Part shown: piece by piece, positions 36,312 through 44,453 of the stretch | Numbering within the stretch: the first letter of the stretch is position 1 | Layout of the letters: each line of letters opens with the position of its first letter | Source: CAIKZY01 sp044374195 | Lineage (GTDB): Bacteria > Actinomycetota > Actinomycetes > S36-B12 | Length of the DNA: 64,000 nucleotides | NCBI GenBank assembly: GCA_044374195.1 | Contig: JBILOY010000008.1 | Coordinates: 1-64,000 of the forward strand | Direction of reading: 5' to 3' | Translations under genes and position numbers: made by a program | The notes under the pieces: model-generated | Seen by the model: the letters and a program-made list of their open reading frames with translations, nothing else | What the model was told of the DNA's origin: nothing | Database searches by the model: none

Positions 36312-36911
36312 TCACCACAGGCTGGGCCAGGCCACGCCGAGGCGAGTGAGCAGGGCACGCAGCAGGGGAAGTGACAGCCCGATCACATTGGACGGGTCGC
36401 CGTCGATTCGCTCGACGAATGGCGCGCCCAGACCATCGAGGGTGAAGCCACCGGCGACCTGCAAGGGCTCGCCCGTGGCGATGTAGGCATCGATCTCGGC
36501 CTCGGTCAGCACGCCGTGCACGACAGTGGTGCTGGCCACTTCGCCGAGTTCATCGTTGCCGCGGATAACCCAATGACCGGTGCGAAGAATTCCGGAACGG
36601 CCGGACATCTGCTGCCAGCGGCTCTTGGCTGTCGCGGCATCCTCCGGCTTTCCGTAGGCGACCCCGTCGATCTCGAGTACCGAATCACAGCCGATGACGA
36701 TGATCTCGGCGTTGTCGCGAAACTCGGCTGCGACAGCCAGAGCCTTCGCGCGCGCGAGTTCCAGGCAGAGTTCGGTGGGGGAGGCGTCTGGCATCGCGGT
36801 CTCGATGGCTCGCTCGTCGACGTCGCTGACTCGAATCACCGGGGAGATTCCGGCATCGGTCAGGAGCCGCTTGCGGGCAGGCGAGGCGGAGGCGAGGACG
36901 AGAGTGGGCAT
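36312..36911 (-). CDS. maf: Maf-like nucleotide pyrophosphatase
   Basis: Protein of 199 aa from ATG 36911 (complement); the upstream extension of the open frame overlaps accE and lacks homology. LASASPARKRLL is the classical Maf N-terminus, and GCDSVLEIDG and the KPEDAATAKSRW stretch are conserved. Family members hydrolyse non-canonical or m5U/psi nucleotide triphosphates and can affect septum formation. It lies 2 bases after the epsilon subunit gene, the same order as accE5-maf in mycobacteria. Confidence 0.9.
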   Translation of the reverse strand: MPTLVLASASPARKRLLTDAGISPVIRVSDVDERAIETAMPDASPTELCLELARAKALAVAAEFRDNAEIIVIGCDSVLEIDGVAYGKPEDAATAKSRWQQMSGRSGILRTGHWVIRGNDELGEVASTTVVHGVLTEAEIDAYIATGEPLQVAGGFTLDGLGAPFVERIDGDPSNVIGLSLPLLRALLTRLGVAWPSLW

Positions 36912-36913
36912 AT

Positions 36914-37135
36914 CTAGCGCGGCAGGCTCGAGGCACGCCACGAGCCGAAGCCCGCACCGAGCGACGGCCGGGTCTGGCGGCCCTTGCTGGCCCACAGACT
37001 CAGTCGCTGGGGCTTACTCGGCTTGCTCGAATCGGCGCGTGCTGTCACGAGTGCGATGACGATCGCGAGTTCTTCGGGAGTGGGATCGCCGGAGACGACG
37101 CGAAGCAGGGGCAGGGTGCTCTCGTTGTCGGCCAT
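36914..37135 (-). CDS. accE: Acyl-CoA carboxylase epsilon subunit
   Basis: Small protein of 73 aa of the AccE/PccE family found only in actinobacteria. The N-terminal PLLRVVSGDPTPEELAIVIA stretch is the family signature, and the C-terminal WRASSLPR is also typical. It bridges the alpha and beta subunits of acyl-CoA carboxylase. It sits 13 bases after the beta subunit gene and directly before maf. Confidence 0.92.
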   Translation of the reverse strand: MADNESTLPLLRVVSGDPTPEELAIVIALVTARADSSKPSKPQRLSLWASKGRQTRPSLGAGFGSWRASSLPR

Positions 37136-37148
37136 TTGTGCCTCCCGC

Positions 37149-38744
37149 TTACAGCGGGATGTTCCCGTGCTTCTTCGGGGGGCGCGTCTCGCGCTTGTTG
37201 CGCAGTGCGCGCAGCGCGCGGGTCACCATGGCGCGAGTCTCATGCGGCAAGATCACGCGATCGATGTAGCCACGCTCGGCAGCCATGTACGGATTCGCCA
37301 GGGTGTCCTGGTACTCGTCGAGCAGGCGCACACGCTCGGCATTTGGATCATCGGAAGCGGCGAGCTCCTTGCGGTACAAGATGTTGACCGCACCTTGGCC
37401 GCCCATGACCGCGATCTCGGCGGTCGGCCAGGCCAGGTTGATGTCGGCACCTAGGTGCTTGGAGCCCATGACGTCATAGGCACCGCCGTAGGCCTTGCGC
37501 GTGATAACCGTGACGAGCGGAACAGTAGCCTCGGCGTAGGCGTAGATGAGCTTTGCGCCGCGACGGATGATGCCGTTCCACTCCTGATCGGTGCCCGGAA
37601 GGAAGCCCGGGACGTCGACCAGGGTGAGAACCGGAATGTTGAACGCATCGCATGTGCGCACGAATCGCGCGGCCTTCTCCGACGCGTCGATGTCCAGAGT
37701 GCCGGCGAACTGCATCGGCTGGTTAGCGACGATGCCGACCGAGCGACCCTCGATACGACCGAAGCCGCACAAGATGTTCGGGGCGAACAGCGGCTGAGTC
37801 TCGAGGAACTCGCCGTCGTCGAGCAGGTGCTCGATGACGCGGTGCATGTCGTACGGCTGATTGGGGGAGTCGGGGATCAACGTGTCGAGCTCGAGATCTT
37901 CGTCGTTGACGTCGAGGTCGGACTCGATGTCGAAGACCGGCGGCTCCTCGAGGTTATTGCTCGGTAGGTAGGAGAGCAGCGCGCGCAAATACTCGAACGC
38001 GTCCTCCTCATCGGTCGCCATGTAGTGAGCGACACCATTCTTCGAGTTGTGCGTGCGTGCGCCGCCGAGCTCTTCGAATTCGACGTCCTCGCCTGTGACG
38101 CTCTTGATGACCTCAGGGCCGGTGATGAACATGTGCGAGGTCTTGTCGACCATCACGATGAAGTCGGTGATCGCGGGGGAGTACACCGCGCCGCCGGCGC
38201 ATGGGCCGAGGATCAACGAGATCTGCGGGATGACGCCCGAGGCCTGCACATTGCGTCGGAAGATCTCGCCGTACTGCGCGAGGGAGACCACGCCTTCTTG
38301 GATTCGAGCACCGCCTGAGTCGTTGAGGCCGATGACCGGACAACCGGTCTTCATGGCGAAGTCCATGACCTTGACGATCTTCTCGCCGAACACCTCGCCG
38401 AGAGATCCGCCGAAGACGGTGAAGTCCTGGGCGAACACGGCGACGGGGCGACCGTCGATGGTGCCGTAGCCGGTGATGACGCCGTCACCGAAGGGACGGT
38501 TCTTCTCCAGGCCGAAGTTATGCGAGCGGTGACGGGCCAGGCCGTCGAGCTGCTGGAAGGACTCCGGGTCGAGCAGGGCGTCGATGCGCTCCATGGCCGT
38601 CAACTTGCCCTTGGCATGCTGCTTGTCGATCGAATCGGCCCGGCGGTCCTGGGCCTCGGCGCGGCGGGCCTTCAGAACTTCTGCCTTGCCCTCGGTCGAG
38701 CGCTTGTCGATCACCGGGGTGTTGTCTTGTGCTGCCGCAGTCAT
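37149..38744 (-). CDS. Propionyl-CoA/acyl-CoA carboxylase beta subunit
   Basis: Carboxyltransferase of 531 aa, equivalent to AccD5/PccB. The N-terminal crotonase-like half carries GGSLGEVFGEK and NDSGGARIQEGV with its oxyanion glycines. The C-terminal half carries DVPGFLPGTDQEW, RKAYGGAYDVMGSK and WPTAEIAVMG. The exact acyl-CoA preference (acetyl, propionyl or both) is not settled by these motifs. ATG follows GAGGAGG. The gene diverges from birA across only 35 bases. Confidence 0.94.
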   Translation of the reverse strand: MTAAAQDNTPVIDKRSTEGKAEVLKARRAEAQDRRADSIDKQHAKGKLTAMERIDALLDPESFQQLDGLARHRSHNFGLEKNRPFGDGVITGYGTIDGRPVAVFAQDFTVFGGSLGEVFGEKIVKVMDFAMKTGCPVIGLNDSGGARIQEGVVSLAQYGEIFRRNVQASGVIPQISLILGPCAGGAVYSPAITDFIVMVDKTSHMFITGPEVIKSVTGEDVEFEELGGARTHNSKNGVAHYMATDEEDAFEYLRALLSYLPSNNLEEPPVFDIESDLDVNDEDLELDTLIPDSPNQPYDMHRVIEHLLDDGEFLETQPLFAPNILCGFGRIEGRSVGIVANQPMQFAGTLDIDASEKAARFVRTCDAFNIPVLTLVDVPGFLPGTDQEWNGIIRRGAKLIYAYAEATVPLVTVITRKAYGGAYDVMGSKHLGADINLAWPTAEIAVMGGQGAVNILYRKELAASDDPNAERVRLLDEYQDTLANPYMAAERGYIDRVILPHETRAMVTRALRALRNKRETRPPKKHGNIPL

Positions 38745-38779
38745 GGGGGCCTCCTCGCCTGAGCTACCTTAACCAGGTG

Positions 38780-39568
38780 ATGACCCCCAGTTCTCGGTTA
38801 CGGCTTTCCGCTGAGCGAATTGAGTTACTCATCACACTTTCAAGTAACTCATGGCCAGCACCGGAACTCGTGGACGAAGTGGACTCCACCAATCGCCTCC
38901 TTGCTGAGCGCTCGGATGACCGTGAGGGCACGGCGATCGTGGCCGAGATCCAGACCGCTGGTCGGGGCCGCCTCGGCCGTACCTGGGAGAGCCCGTGGGG
39001 CTCAGGTGTGTGGATGTCCGTGCTTGTGCGGCCGGCCGACCAGCCACGCTCCTCCTGGGCCTGGCTGCCCCTGATCACCGCCTTGGCGGTCAGGGATGCA
39101 CTGACTACCGCGTGCGGCCTCACGTGCGGCCTTAAATGGCCAAATGACCTGGTCAGCGAGGGTGATGAGGTGCGCAAGCTCGGCGGAATCCTGGTCGAGG
39201 TCGTGGGACCAGAAGCCGTAATTCTGGGGATCGGCGTGAATATGAGCTTGGTTCAGGAGGAACTGCCAACCCCGGCGGCGACCTCCGTGTTCCTCGAGGG
39301 TGGCGAGCCTGACCGCGAAGCCTTCGTGGTGGCCCTTCAGGGGGCCCTCGAGTCTCGCCTGGCGGCCTGGCGGGCCGGTGAGTCGCCCATCGACGACTAC
39401 CGATCCGCCTGCGTCACGGTGGGCCGCCAGGTCTGCGTGCACCTACCCGATGGCACCGAGTTGGTCGGAATAGCCGAGGGCATTGCCGATGACGGTCGTC
39501 TGATGGTCAGTCACCAGGGAAACACTGTCATCGTCGCCGCCGGCGACGTCATTCATGCAACGATCTGA
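38780..39568 (+). CDS. birA: Biotin-[acyl-CoA carboxylase] ligase
   Basis: Attaches biotin to the carboxylase alpha subunit. Protein of 262 aa with GRGRLGRTW (biotinyl-AMP loop), KWPND and KLGGIL. A C-terminal SH3-like domain follows (TVGRQVCVHLPDG). There is no room for an N-terminal DNA-binding domain, so it is a class I ligase without repressor function. ATG 38780 is taken; the open frame before it overlaps accD. Codons 14-24 contain a TTA leucine codon and a 9-bp inverted repeat. The PH-domain gene follows after 2 bases. Confidence 0.93.
   Translation: MTPSSRLRLSAERIELLITLSSNSWPAPELVDEVDSTNRLLAERSDDREGTAIVAEIQTAGRGRLGRTWESPWGSGVWMSVLVRPADQPRSSWAWLPLITALAVRDALTTACGLTCGLKWPNDLVSEGDEVRKLGGILVEVVGPEAVILGIGVNMSLVQEELPTPAATSVFLEGGEPDREAFVVALQGALESRLAAWRAGESPIDDYRSACVTVGRQVCVHLPDGTELVGIAEGIADDGRLMVSHQGNTVIVAAGDVIHATI
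38821..38851. repeat. Inverted repeat in the early birA coding region
   Basis: The perfect 9-bp arms TGAGTTACT (38821-38829) and AGTAACTCA (38843-38851) are separated by 13 bases, in an AT-rich island about 75 bases from the accD start. It could be an operator for the divergent birA/accD pair or an mRNA fold. No known regulator is assigned. Confidence 0.45.
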
Positions 39569-39570
39569 CC

Positions 39571-40107
39571 ATGGCCTACCCCACCAAGTTGCTGTCACCT
39601 GACGAGACGATCAAGTTCGAGACCAAGCCGCATTGGCGCGCTCTGATCGCTCCCGCGGTGGTGCTGCTCTTCACCGTCTTCGGATTCGCCCTGCTCTTCA
39701 CCTGGGCCGTGAGCCAAAGTGACTGGCTGAGCTGGCTTCGCTGGGTGATCCTTGCCGCTGCCATCGTGATCTTGATCCTGTGGGCCATCGGGCCATTCCT
39801 GCGCTGGCTGACCACCGACTACGTCTTCACCGATCGTCGTGTCATCACGCGTATGGGAATCATCACCAAGCGAGGTCGTGACGTACCGCTCTCGAAGATC
39901 AACAATGTTTCCTTCGTCGTGCCTGCACTCGGTCGCATCCTCAACTACGGCGAGCTGCAGATCCAGTCCGCAGGCGAGAACGAGGGACTCACCATCCGCG
40001 ACGTGCCCAACGTCGAGGAGATCCAGCGCGACGTTTACCAGTTCATCGAGGCTGATGACGCTCGTCGTCGCAGCGGCGGCCCCTCACTCTCGACCGACGG
40101 CACCTGA
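39571..40107 (+). CDS. PH-domain (bPH2) membrane protein
   Basis: Protein of 178 aa. Two hydrophobic segments (about residues 25-50 and 58-80) are followed by a bacterial pleckstrin-homology-like domain (YVFTDRRVITRMGIITKR, then DVPLSKINNV), the YdbS-type pattern. The position between birA and purK matches Rv3278c in M. tuberculosis. The function is unknown. It starts 2 bases after the birA stop. Confidence 0.85.
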   Translation: MAYPTKLLSPDETIKFETKPHWRALIAPAVVLLFTVFGFALLFTWAVSQSDWLSWLRWVILAAAIVILILWAIGPFLRWLTTDYVFTDRRVITRMGIITKRGRDVPLSKINNVSFVVPALGRILNYGELQIQSAGENEGLTIRDVPNVEEIQRDVYQFIEADDARRRSGGPSLSTDGT

Positions 40108-40135
40108 TCCTCATTGCGGCCGATAGCCTTGCCCA

Positions 40136-41296
40136 GTGAGTGAGCAGGTGGATCCCGCGCCCCGCGTCGGCATGGTCGGCGGTGGCCAGTTGGCCCGTAT
40201 GTCGGCAGCCCCTGCAGCCGCACTCGGCATTGGCTTTCGCGTCCTTGCGGCATCCGAGAACGAGTCCGCAGCACAGGTAGTCAATGACGTTTTCCTGGGT
40301 TCACATGATTGCCTCGATGACCTTTTGGGCTTCGCTCGCGGTCTTGATGTGATCACCTTCGACCACGAGCATGTTCCGCCCGCGTATCTCGAGCAGCTTG
40401 AGGCAATGGGTGTAGCCGTACGCCCTGGCCCCTCCGCTCTCTTCCACGCGCAGGACAAGCTGCACATGCGCCGCGCATTGAGCGATGCGGGCATTCCCTG
40501 CCCGGCGTGGGCCGAGGTGCATGACCTGCGCGGAGTAGCTGACTTCGCCGAGATCGTCGGTTGGCCGATGGTGCTCAAGACTTCGCGCGGCGGTTATGAC
40601 GGTAAGGGTGTGTGGGTTGTCGACTCGCTCGACGAAGCCGAAAAAGTCATCGCGCTTCCACTTCCGACAGGGGCCGCGTGGCTCGCCGAGCAGTGCATCG
40701 ATTTCGTGCAAGAACTCTCTGCGCAGGTCGCGCGCTCACCACACGGCCAGGCGGTTGCCTACCCGATCGTGCGCACCGTGCAGGCCAATGGCATCTGCGC
40801 AGAGGTCATCGCTCCGGCCCCTGGCCTACTGAATGAGCGTGCCGTACAGGCACAGCGAATCGCACTGCAGATCGCCCAGGATTTAAATGTCACCGGCATG
40901 CTCGCCGTTGAGTTGTTCGATGACGGCCACGACCTTTACGTGAATGAGCTGGCGATGCGCCCGCACAACTCCGGTCACTGGAGCATCGAGGGTGCCGTCA
41001 CGAGCCAGTTCGAGAACCACCTACGAGCTGTACTGGACCTTCCGTTGGGTAGTCCCGCGATGAAGACGGAGTGCGCAGTGATGGTGAACATCCTCGGTGG
41101 CGATGTCGGCGACCTCTACTCGGCCTACAAGCACGTGATGGCGCGCGACCCGGGCCTGAAGGTGCACCTCTACGGGAAGGCGGTGCGGCCCGGCCGCAAG
41201 GTTGGTCACGTCACGGTGCTCGGCAACGACCTCGACGACCTCCTGGCCAGGGGCCGTCACGCAGCCGATTACTTCTCGGGCAGAATTGATGAGTAG
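40136..41296 (+). CDS. purK: N5-carboxyaminoimidazole ribonucleotide synthase
   Basis: ATP-grasp enzyme of 386 aa converting AIR plus bicarbonate to N5-CAIR. The N-terminal GMVGGGQLARM is characteristic, KTSRGGYDGKGVW holds the ATP-binding loop, and NELAMRPHNSGHW carries the metal and substrate residues. The start is GTG 40136. purE follows at once, the standard bacterial pair for this purine step. Confidence 0.95.
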   Translation: MSEQVDPAPRVGMVGGGQLARMSAAPAAALGIGFRVLAASENESAAQVVNDVFLGSHDCLDDLLGFARGLDVITFDHEHVPPAYLEQLEAMGVAVRPGPSALFHAQDKLHMRRALSDAGIPCPAWAEVHDLRGVADFAEIVGWPMVLKTSRGGYDGKGVWVVDSLDEAEKVIALPLPTGAAWLAEQCIDFVQELSAQVARSPHGQAVAYPIVRTVQANGICAEVIAPAPGLLNERAVQAQRIALQIAQDLNVTGMLAVELFDDGHDLYVNELAMRPHNSGHWSIEGAVTSQFENHLRAVLDLPLGSPAMKTECAVMVNILGGDVGDLYSAYKHVMARDPGLKVHLYGKAVRPGRKVGHVTVLGNDLDDLLARGRHAADYFSGRIDE

Positions 41297-41315
41297 TCAT
41301 CCGACGGGAGATCCC

Positions 41316-41822
41316 ATGAGCGGTACCACCTCTTCAGCAGGCGCACCCCTCGTGGGCATCGTCATGGGCAGCGACTCCGACTGGCCGGTGATGCAGGCCG
41401 CTGCGGCCGCCCTCGAGGAATTCGGTATTGCGTTCGAGACAGGCGTTGTCTCCGCGCACCGCATGCCCCAGGAAATGGTCGACTACGGGACCTCTGCCGT
41501 GGCTCGCGGGCTCAAGGTGATCATTGCCGGCGCTGGTGGTGCTGCTCATCTGCCGGGCATGCTCGCCGCACTGACGCCTATTCCTGTCATCGGCGTGCCC
41601 GTGGCTGTGGGCACCCTCGATGGTATGGACTCCCTGCTCTCGATCGTGCAGATGCCAGCGGGTGTTCCGGTCGCGACTGTTGCCATTGGCAACGCGCGCA
41701 ATGCGGGCCTGCTTGCTGCGCGCATTCTCGGTGTCGCCGACGACGACCTTCGCGATGACATGGTGACCTTCCAGGCCGATCTCAATGCCACAGCGAAGGC
41801 CAAGGGCCAGAACCTCAAGTAG
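41316..41822 (+). CDS. purE: N5-carboxyaminoimidazole ribonucleotide mutase
   Basis: Class I PurE of 168 aa, converting N5-CAIR to CAIR. MGSDSDWPVM, SAHRMPQEM with the catalytic His, and AGAGGAAHLPGM are all intact. ATG 41316 has GGGAG at 41306-41310 and is preferred; ATG 41289, which overlaps the purK stop, would add nine residues. It converges on the UDP-glucose dehydrogenase gene with a stem-loop between. Confidence 0.95.
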   Translation: MSGTTSSAGAPLVGIVMGSDSDWPVMQAAAAALEEFGIAFETGVVSAHRMPQEMVDYGTSAVARGLKVIIAGAGGAAHLPGMLAALTPIPVIGVPVAVGTLDGMDSLLSIVQMPAGVPVATVAIGNARNAGLLAARILGVADDDLRDDMVTFQADLNATAKAKGQNLK

Positions 41823-41823
41823 T

Positions 41824-41844
41824 TCGCACGAACGTATCGTGCGA
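41824..41844. terminator. Stem-loop between convergent purE and ugd
   Basis: The perfect 8-bp arms 41824-41831 and 41837-41844 enclose a 5-base loop, within 2 bases of the purE stop and 9 bases before the ugd stop on the other strand. It is a plausible shared terminator. No T-run is present. Confidence 0.6.
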
Positions 41845-41852
41845 GTGCCGAA

Positions 41853-43166
41853 TCAGGCGGTCGGACGACCGAGTGCTCGGTAACTCCAGCCGGCTGCGCG
41901 CCACTGCGCGGGGTCGAGGGTGTTGCGGGCATCGATCACATGGAGGGTGGTGGCGATAGCAGCGACCTTGGCCGGGTCAAGCTCACGGTACTCACGCCAC
42001 TCGGTGAGGTGCAGCACTAGCTCGGCGTCGGCGAGGGCTGTCATCACGTCTTGCTCGTAGCTGAGCTTCGGATAGATGCGTGCCGCATTGGCAAGGGCCT
42101 TGGGGTCATGAACGGTGACGTTGCCACCCTCATTATGAATAGTTGCCGCTACGGCAAGCGACGGTGAGTCACGCACGTCATCACTGTCGGGCTTGAATGC
42201 AGCGCCAAGTACGACAACCTTCTTGCCATCAAAGCTTCCGCCCACTGCAGCGCGAGCAAGGTCGACGGTGTGAGAGCGACGGCGCAAGTTGATCTGGTCG
42301 ACCTCGCGCAGGAAGGTAAGTGCCTCCTCAGCGCCAATCTCGCCGGCACGAGCCATGAATGCCCGGATGTCCTTGGGCAGGCAGCCGCCGCCGAAGCCGA
42401 GCCCGGCAGCCAGGAAACGATTACCGATGCGTGGGTCGTATCCGATTGCCTCGGCAAGCTTGGTGACATCGGCGCCGGCTGCCTCGCAGACCTCGGCCAT
42501 TGCGTTGATGAAGGAGATCTTGGTTGCCAGGAACGAGTTCGCCGCGACCTTGACCAATTCGGCTGTCGGGAAATCGGTGACCAGGAACGGGATGCCCTCG
42601 GCAAGAAGTGGTGCGTAGACCTCGCGGAGAATTCGCTCGCTGCGCTCGGATCGCACGCCGACCACGAGTCGATCCGGATGCAAGGTGTCCTCGACCGCGA
42701 AGCCCTCGCGCAAGAACTCGGGATTCCAGGCAACCTCCACGCCTTCGACCGAAGCGAGATTCGCTGCAATGGTGTCAGCGGAACCCACGGGCACGGTGGA
42801 CTTGCCCACCACGAGATCGCCCGACTTCAGGTGCGGAGTCAAGGCTGCGACAGAGCCGAAGACCTGGGTCATGTCAGCGGCGTGTGAGCCTGCCTGTTGC
42901 GGCGTGCCCACGCAGATGAAGTGGACGTCGGCAAAGGCGCCAGCTTCCGCAAGACTGGTCGTGAATCTGAGTCGCCCGGCCTCGATATTGCGCGCGAGTA
43001 CTTCGTCGAGCCCTGGCTCGTAGAAGGGCACGCGACCGCTCTGGAGCAACTCGACCTTGGCGGGGTCGACGTCAACACCGATCACCTCGAAACCGAGTTC
43101 AGCCATGCAGGCCGCATGGGTTGCGCCGAGGTAGCCGGTGCCGATGACAGACAGACGATGGGCCAT
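41853..43166 (-). CDS. ugd: UDP-glucose 6-dehydrogenase
   Basis: Oxidises UDP-glucose twice to UDP-glucuronate, using NAD. Protein of 437 aa. The N-terminal GTGYLGATHAACMAELG is the Rossmann motif, STVPVGSAD is conserved, and the catalytic cysteine is C262 in GFGGGCLPKD. It supplies uronic acid for envelope glycans, and the glycosyltransferase cluster starts 1.3 kb away. It diverges from the acyl-CoA dehydrogenase gene across 88 bases. Confidence 0.94.
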   Translation of the reverse strand: MAHRLSVIGTGYLGATHAACMAELGFEVIGVDVDPAKVELLQSGRVPFYEPGLDEVLARNIEAGRLRFTTSLAEAGAFADVHFICVGTPQQAGSHAADMTQVFGSVAALTPHLKSGDLVVGKSTVPVGSADTIAANLASVEGVEVAWNPEFLREGFAVEDTLHPDRLVVGVRSERSERILREVYAPLLAEGIPFLVTDFPTAELVKVAANSFLATKISFINAMAEVCEAAGADVTKLAEAIGYDPRIGNRFLAAGLGFGGGCLPKDIRAFMARAGEIGAEEALTFLREVDQINLRRRSHTVDLARAAVGGSFDGKKVVVLGAAFKPDSDDVRDSPSLAVAATIHNEGGNVTVHDPKALANAARIYPKLSYEQDVMTALADAELVLHLTEWREYRELDPAKVAAIATTLHVIDARNTLDPAQWRAAGWSYRALGRPTA

Positions 43167-43254
43167 GCCAGAAGGCTATCGGGAGCAGTGCCCTGACCCG
43201 AACGTCTACGCTAAGTGAGTAACTGTGGTGTCTGACAAGTTTTTGAGGAGCATT

Positions 43255-44430
43255 GTGGGCCTGGCCGTCAATCCGGACTTCAACTTTTTCGCCCTGCCGG
43301 AAGAGCATCAGGCCCTGCGTGAGGCGGTGGCGCAATTCGCTGACGAGAAGGTGGCACCTCGTGCCGCTGAGATCGACGAGACCGGGATCTTCCCGCGCGA
43401 TGTGTACGACGCCCTCGTGGCCGCTGACTTCCATGCAATTCACATCCCCGAGCAGTTCGGCGGTCAAGGTGGCGACGCGCTGGCGGCCTGCCTGGTGATC
43501 GAGGAACTGTCACGGGTGTGCGCATCGACCAGCCTCATCCCCGCAGTCAACAAGCTCGGCACATTGCCGCTGATGATCGCCGGCGATGACGACCTCCTCC
43601 AGCGTTACTTGCCTCTGGTCGCCTCGGGCGAGGCGATGGTTTCGTACGCACTCAGTGAGCGCGAGGCAGGAAGTGATGCGGCCTCGATGACAACCCGTGC
43701 CGTGGCCGATGGTGATGCGTGGGTACTCAATGGTCAAAAGAGCTGGATCAGCAACGCCGGTGAGTCGTCGTATTACACCGTCATGGCCGTCACAGACCCG
43801 TCGGCTGGCGCGCGCGGAATCTCGGCATTCGTCGTGCACGGAGATGACGAGGGATTCTCACTCGGTACGCCCGAGCGCAAGCTCGGCATCCACGGGTCGC
43901 CGACTCGCGAGATCTTGTTCGACAACTGCCGGATTCCCGCCAACCGCATCGTCGGTGAGCCCGGTACCGGCTTCAAAACTGCGATGAGCACGCTCGATCA
44001 CACTCGCATCACGATCGGGGCCCAGGCACTGGGCATCGCGCAGGGCGCACTCAACGTCGCCCTGGCCTACGCCAAGGATCGCCAGCAGTTCGGTAAGTCC
44101 ATCTCCTCATTCCAGGCGATCCAGTTCATGCTCGCCGACATGGCCATGAAGATCGAAGCAGCGCGTCAGTTGGTCTACGCAGCAGCGGCCAAGAGTGAGC
44201 GTGGGGATGCCGACCTGACCTTCTTCGGCGCAGCAGCCAAGTGCTTCGCCTCTGACGTCGCGATGGAGGTCACGACCGACGCCGTTCAGGTGCTGGGCGG
44301 TGCGGGCTACACCCGTGATTGGCCCGTTGAGCGATACATGCGTGATGCCAAGATCACCCAGATCTACGAGGGCACCAATCAGGTCCAACGAATCGTCATG
44401 GCGAAGCAGTTGCTGTCCCGCATGAACTAA
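43255..44430 (+). CDS. Acyl-CoA dehydrogenase (FadE25-like)
   Basis: FAD enzyme of 391 aa introducing a double bond into acyl-CoA. YALSEREAGSDAASM and WISNAGESSYY bind FAD and substrate. DRQQFGKSISSFQAIQ and QVLGGAGYTRDWPVERYMRDAKITQIYEGTNQVQ carry the C-terminal motifs, the latter with the catalytic Glu (IYEGT). GTG 43255 follows GAGGAG at 43245-43250; an earlier GTG at 43225 would add 10 residues. Position next to purE/purK matches mycobacterial fadE25. Confidence 0.92.
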   Translation: MGLAVNPDFNFFALPEEHQALREAVAQFADEKVAPRAAEIDETGIFPRDVYDALVAADFHAIHIPEQFGGQGGDALAACLVIEELSRVCASTSLIPAVNKLGTLPLMIAGDDDLLQRYLPLVASGEAMVSYALSEREAGSDAASMTTRAVADGDAWVLNGQKSWISNAGESSYYTVMAVTDPSAGARGISAFVVHGDDEGFSLGTPERKLGIHGSPTREILFDNCRIPANRIVGEPGTGFKTAMSTLDHTRITIGAQALGIAQGALNVALAYAKDRQQFGKSISSFQAIQFMLADMAMKIEAARQLVYAAAAKSERGDADLTFFGAAAKCFASDVAMEVTTDAVQVLGGAGYTRDWPVERYMRDAKITQIYEGTNQVQRIVMAKQLLSRMN

Positions 44431-44453
44431 GGCGCCGCCGTTACAGTGAACCC

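Noticed and set aside
38770..38800. TAACC...GGTTA half sites resembling a classical BirA operator between accD and birA
   Set aside because: The spacing (21 bases) is longer than the 14-16 of known BirA boxes, and this BirA has no DNA-binding domain.
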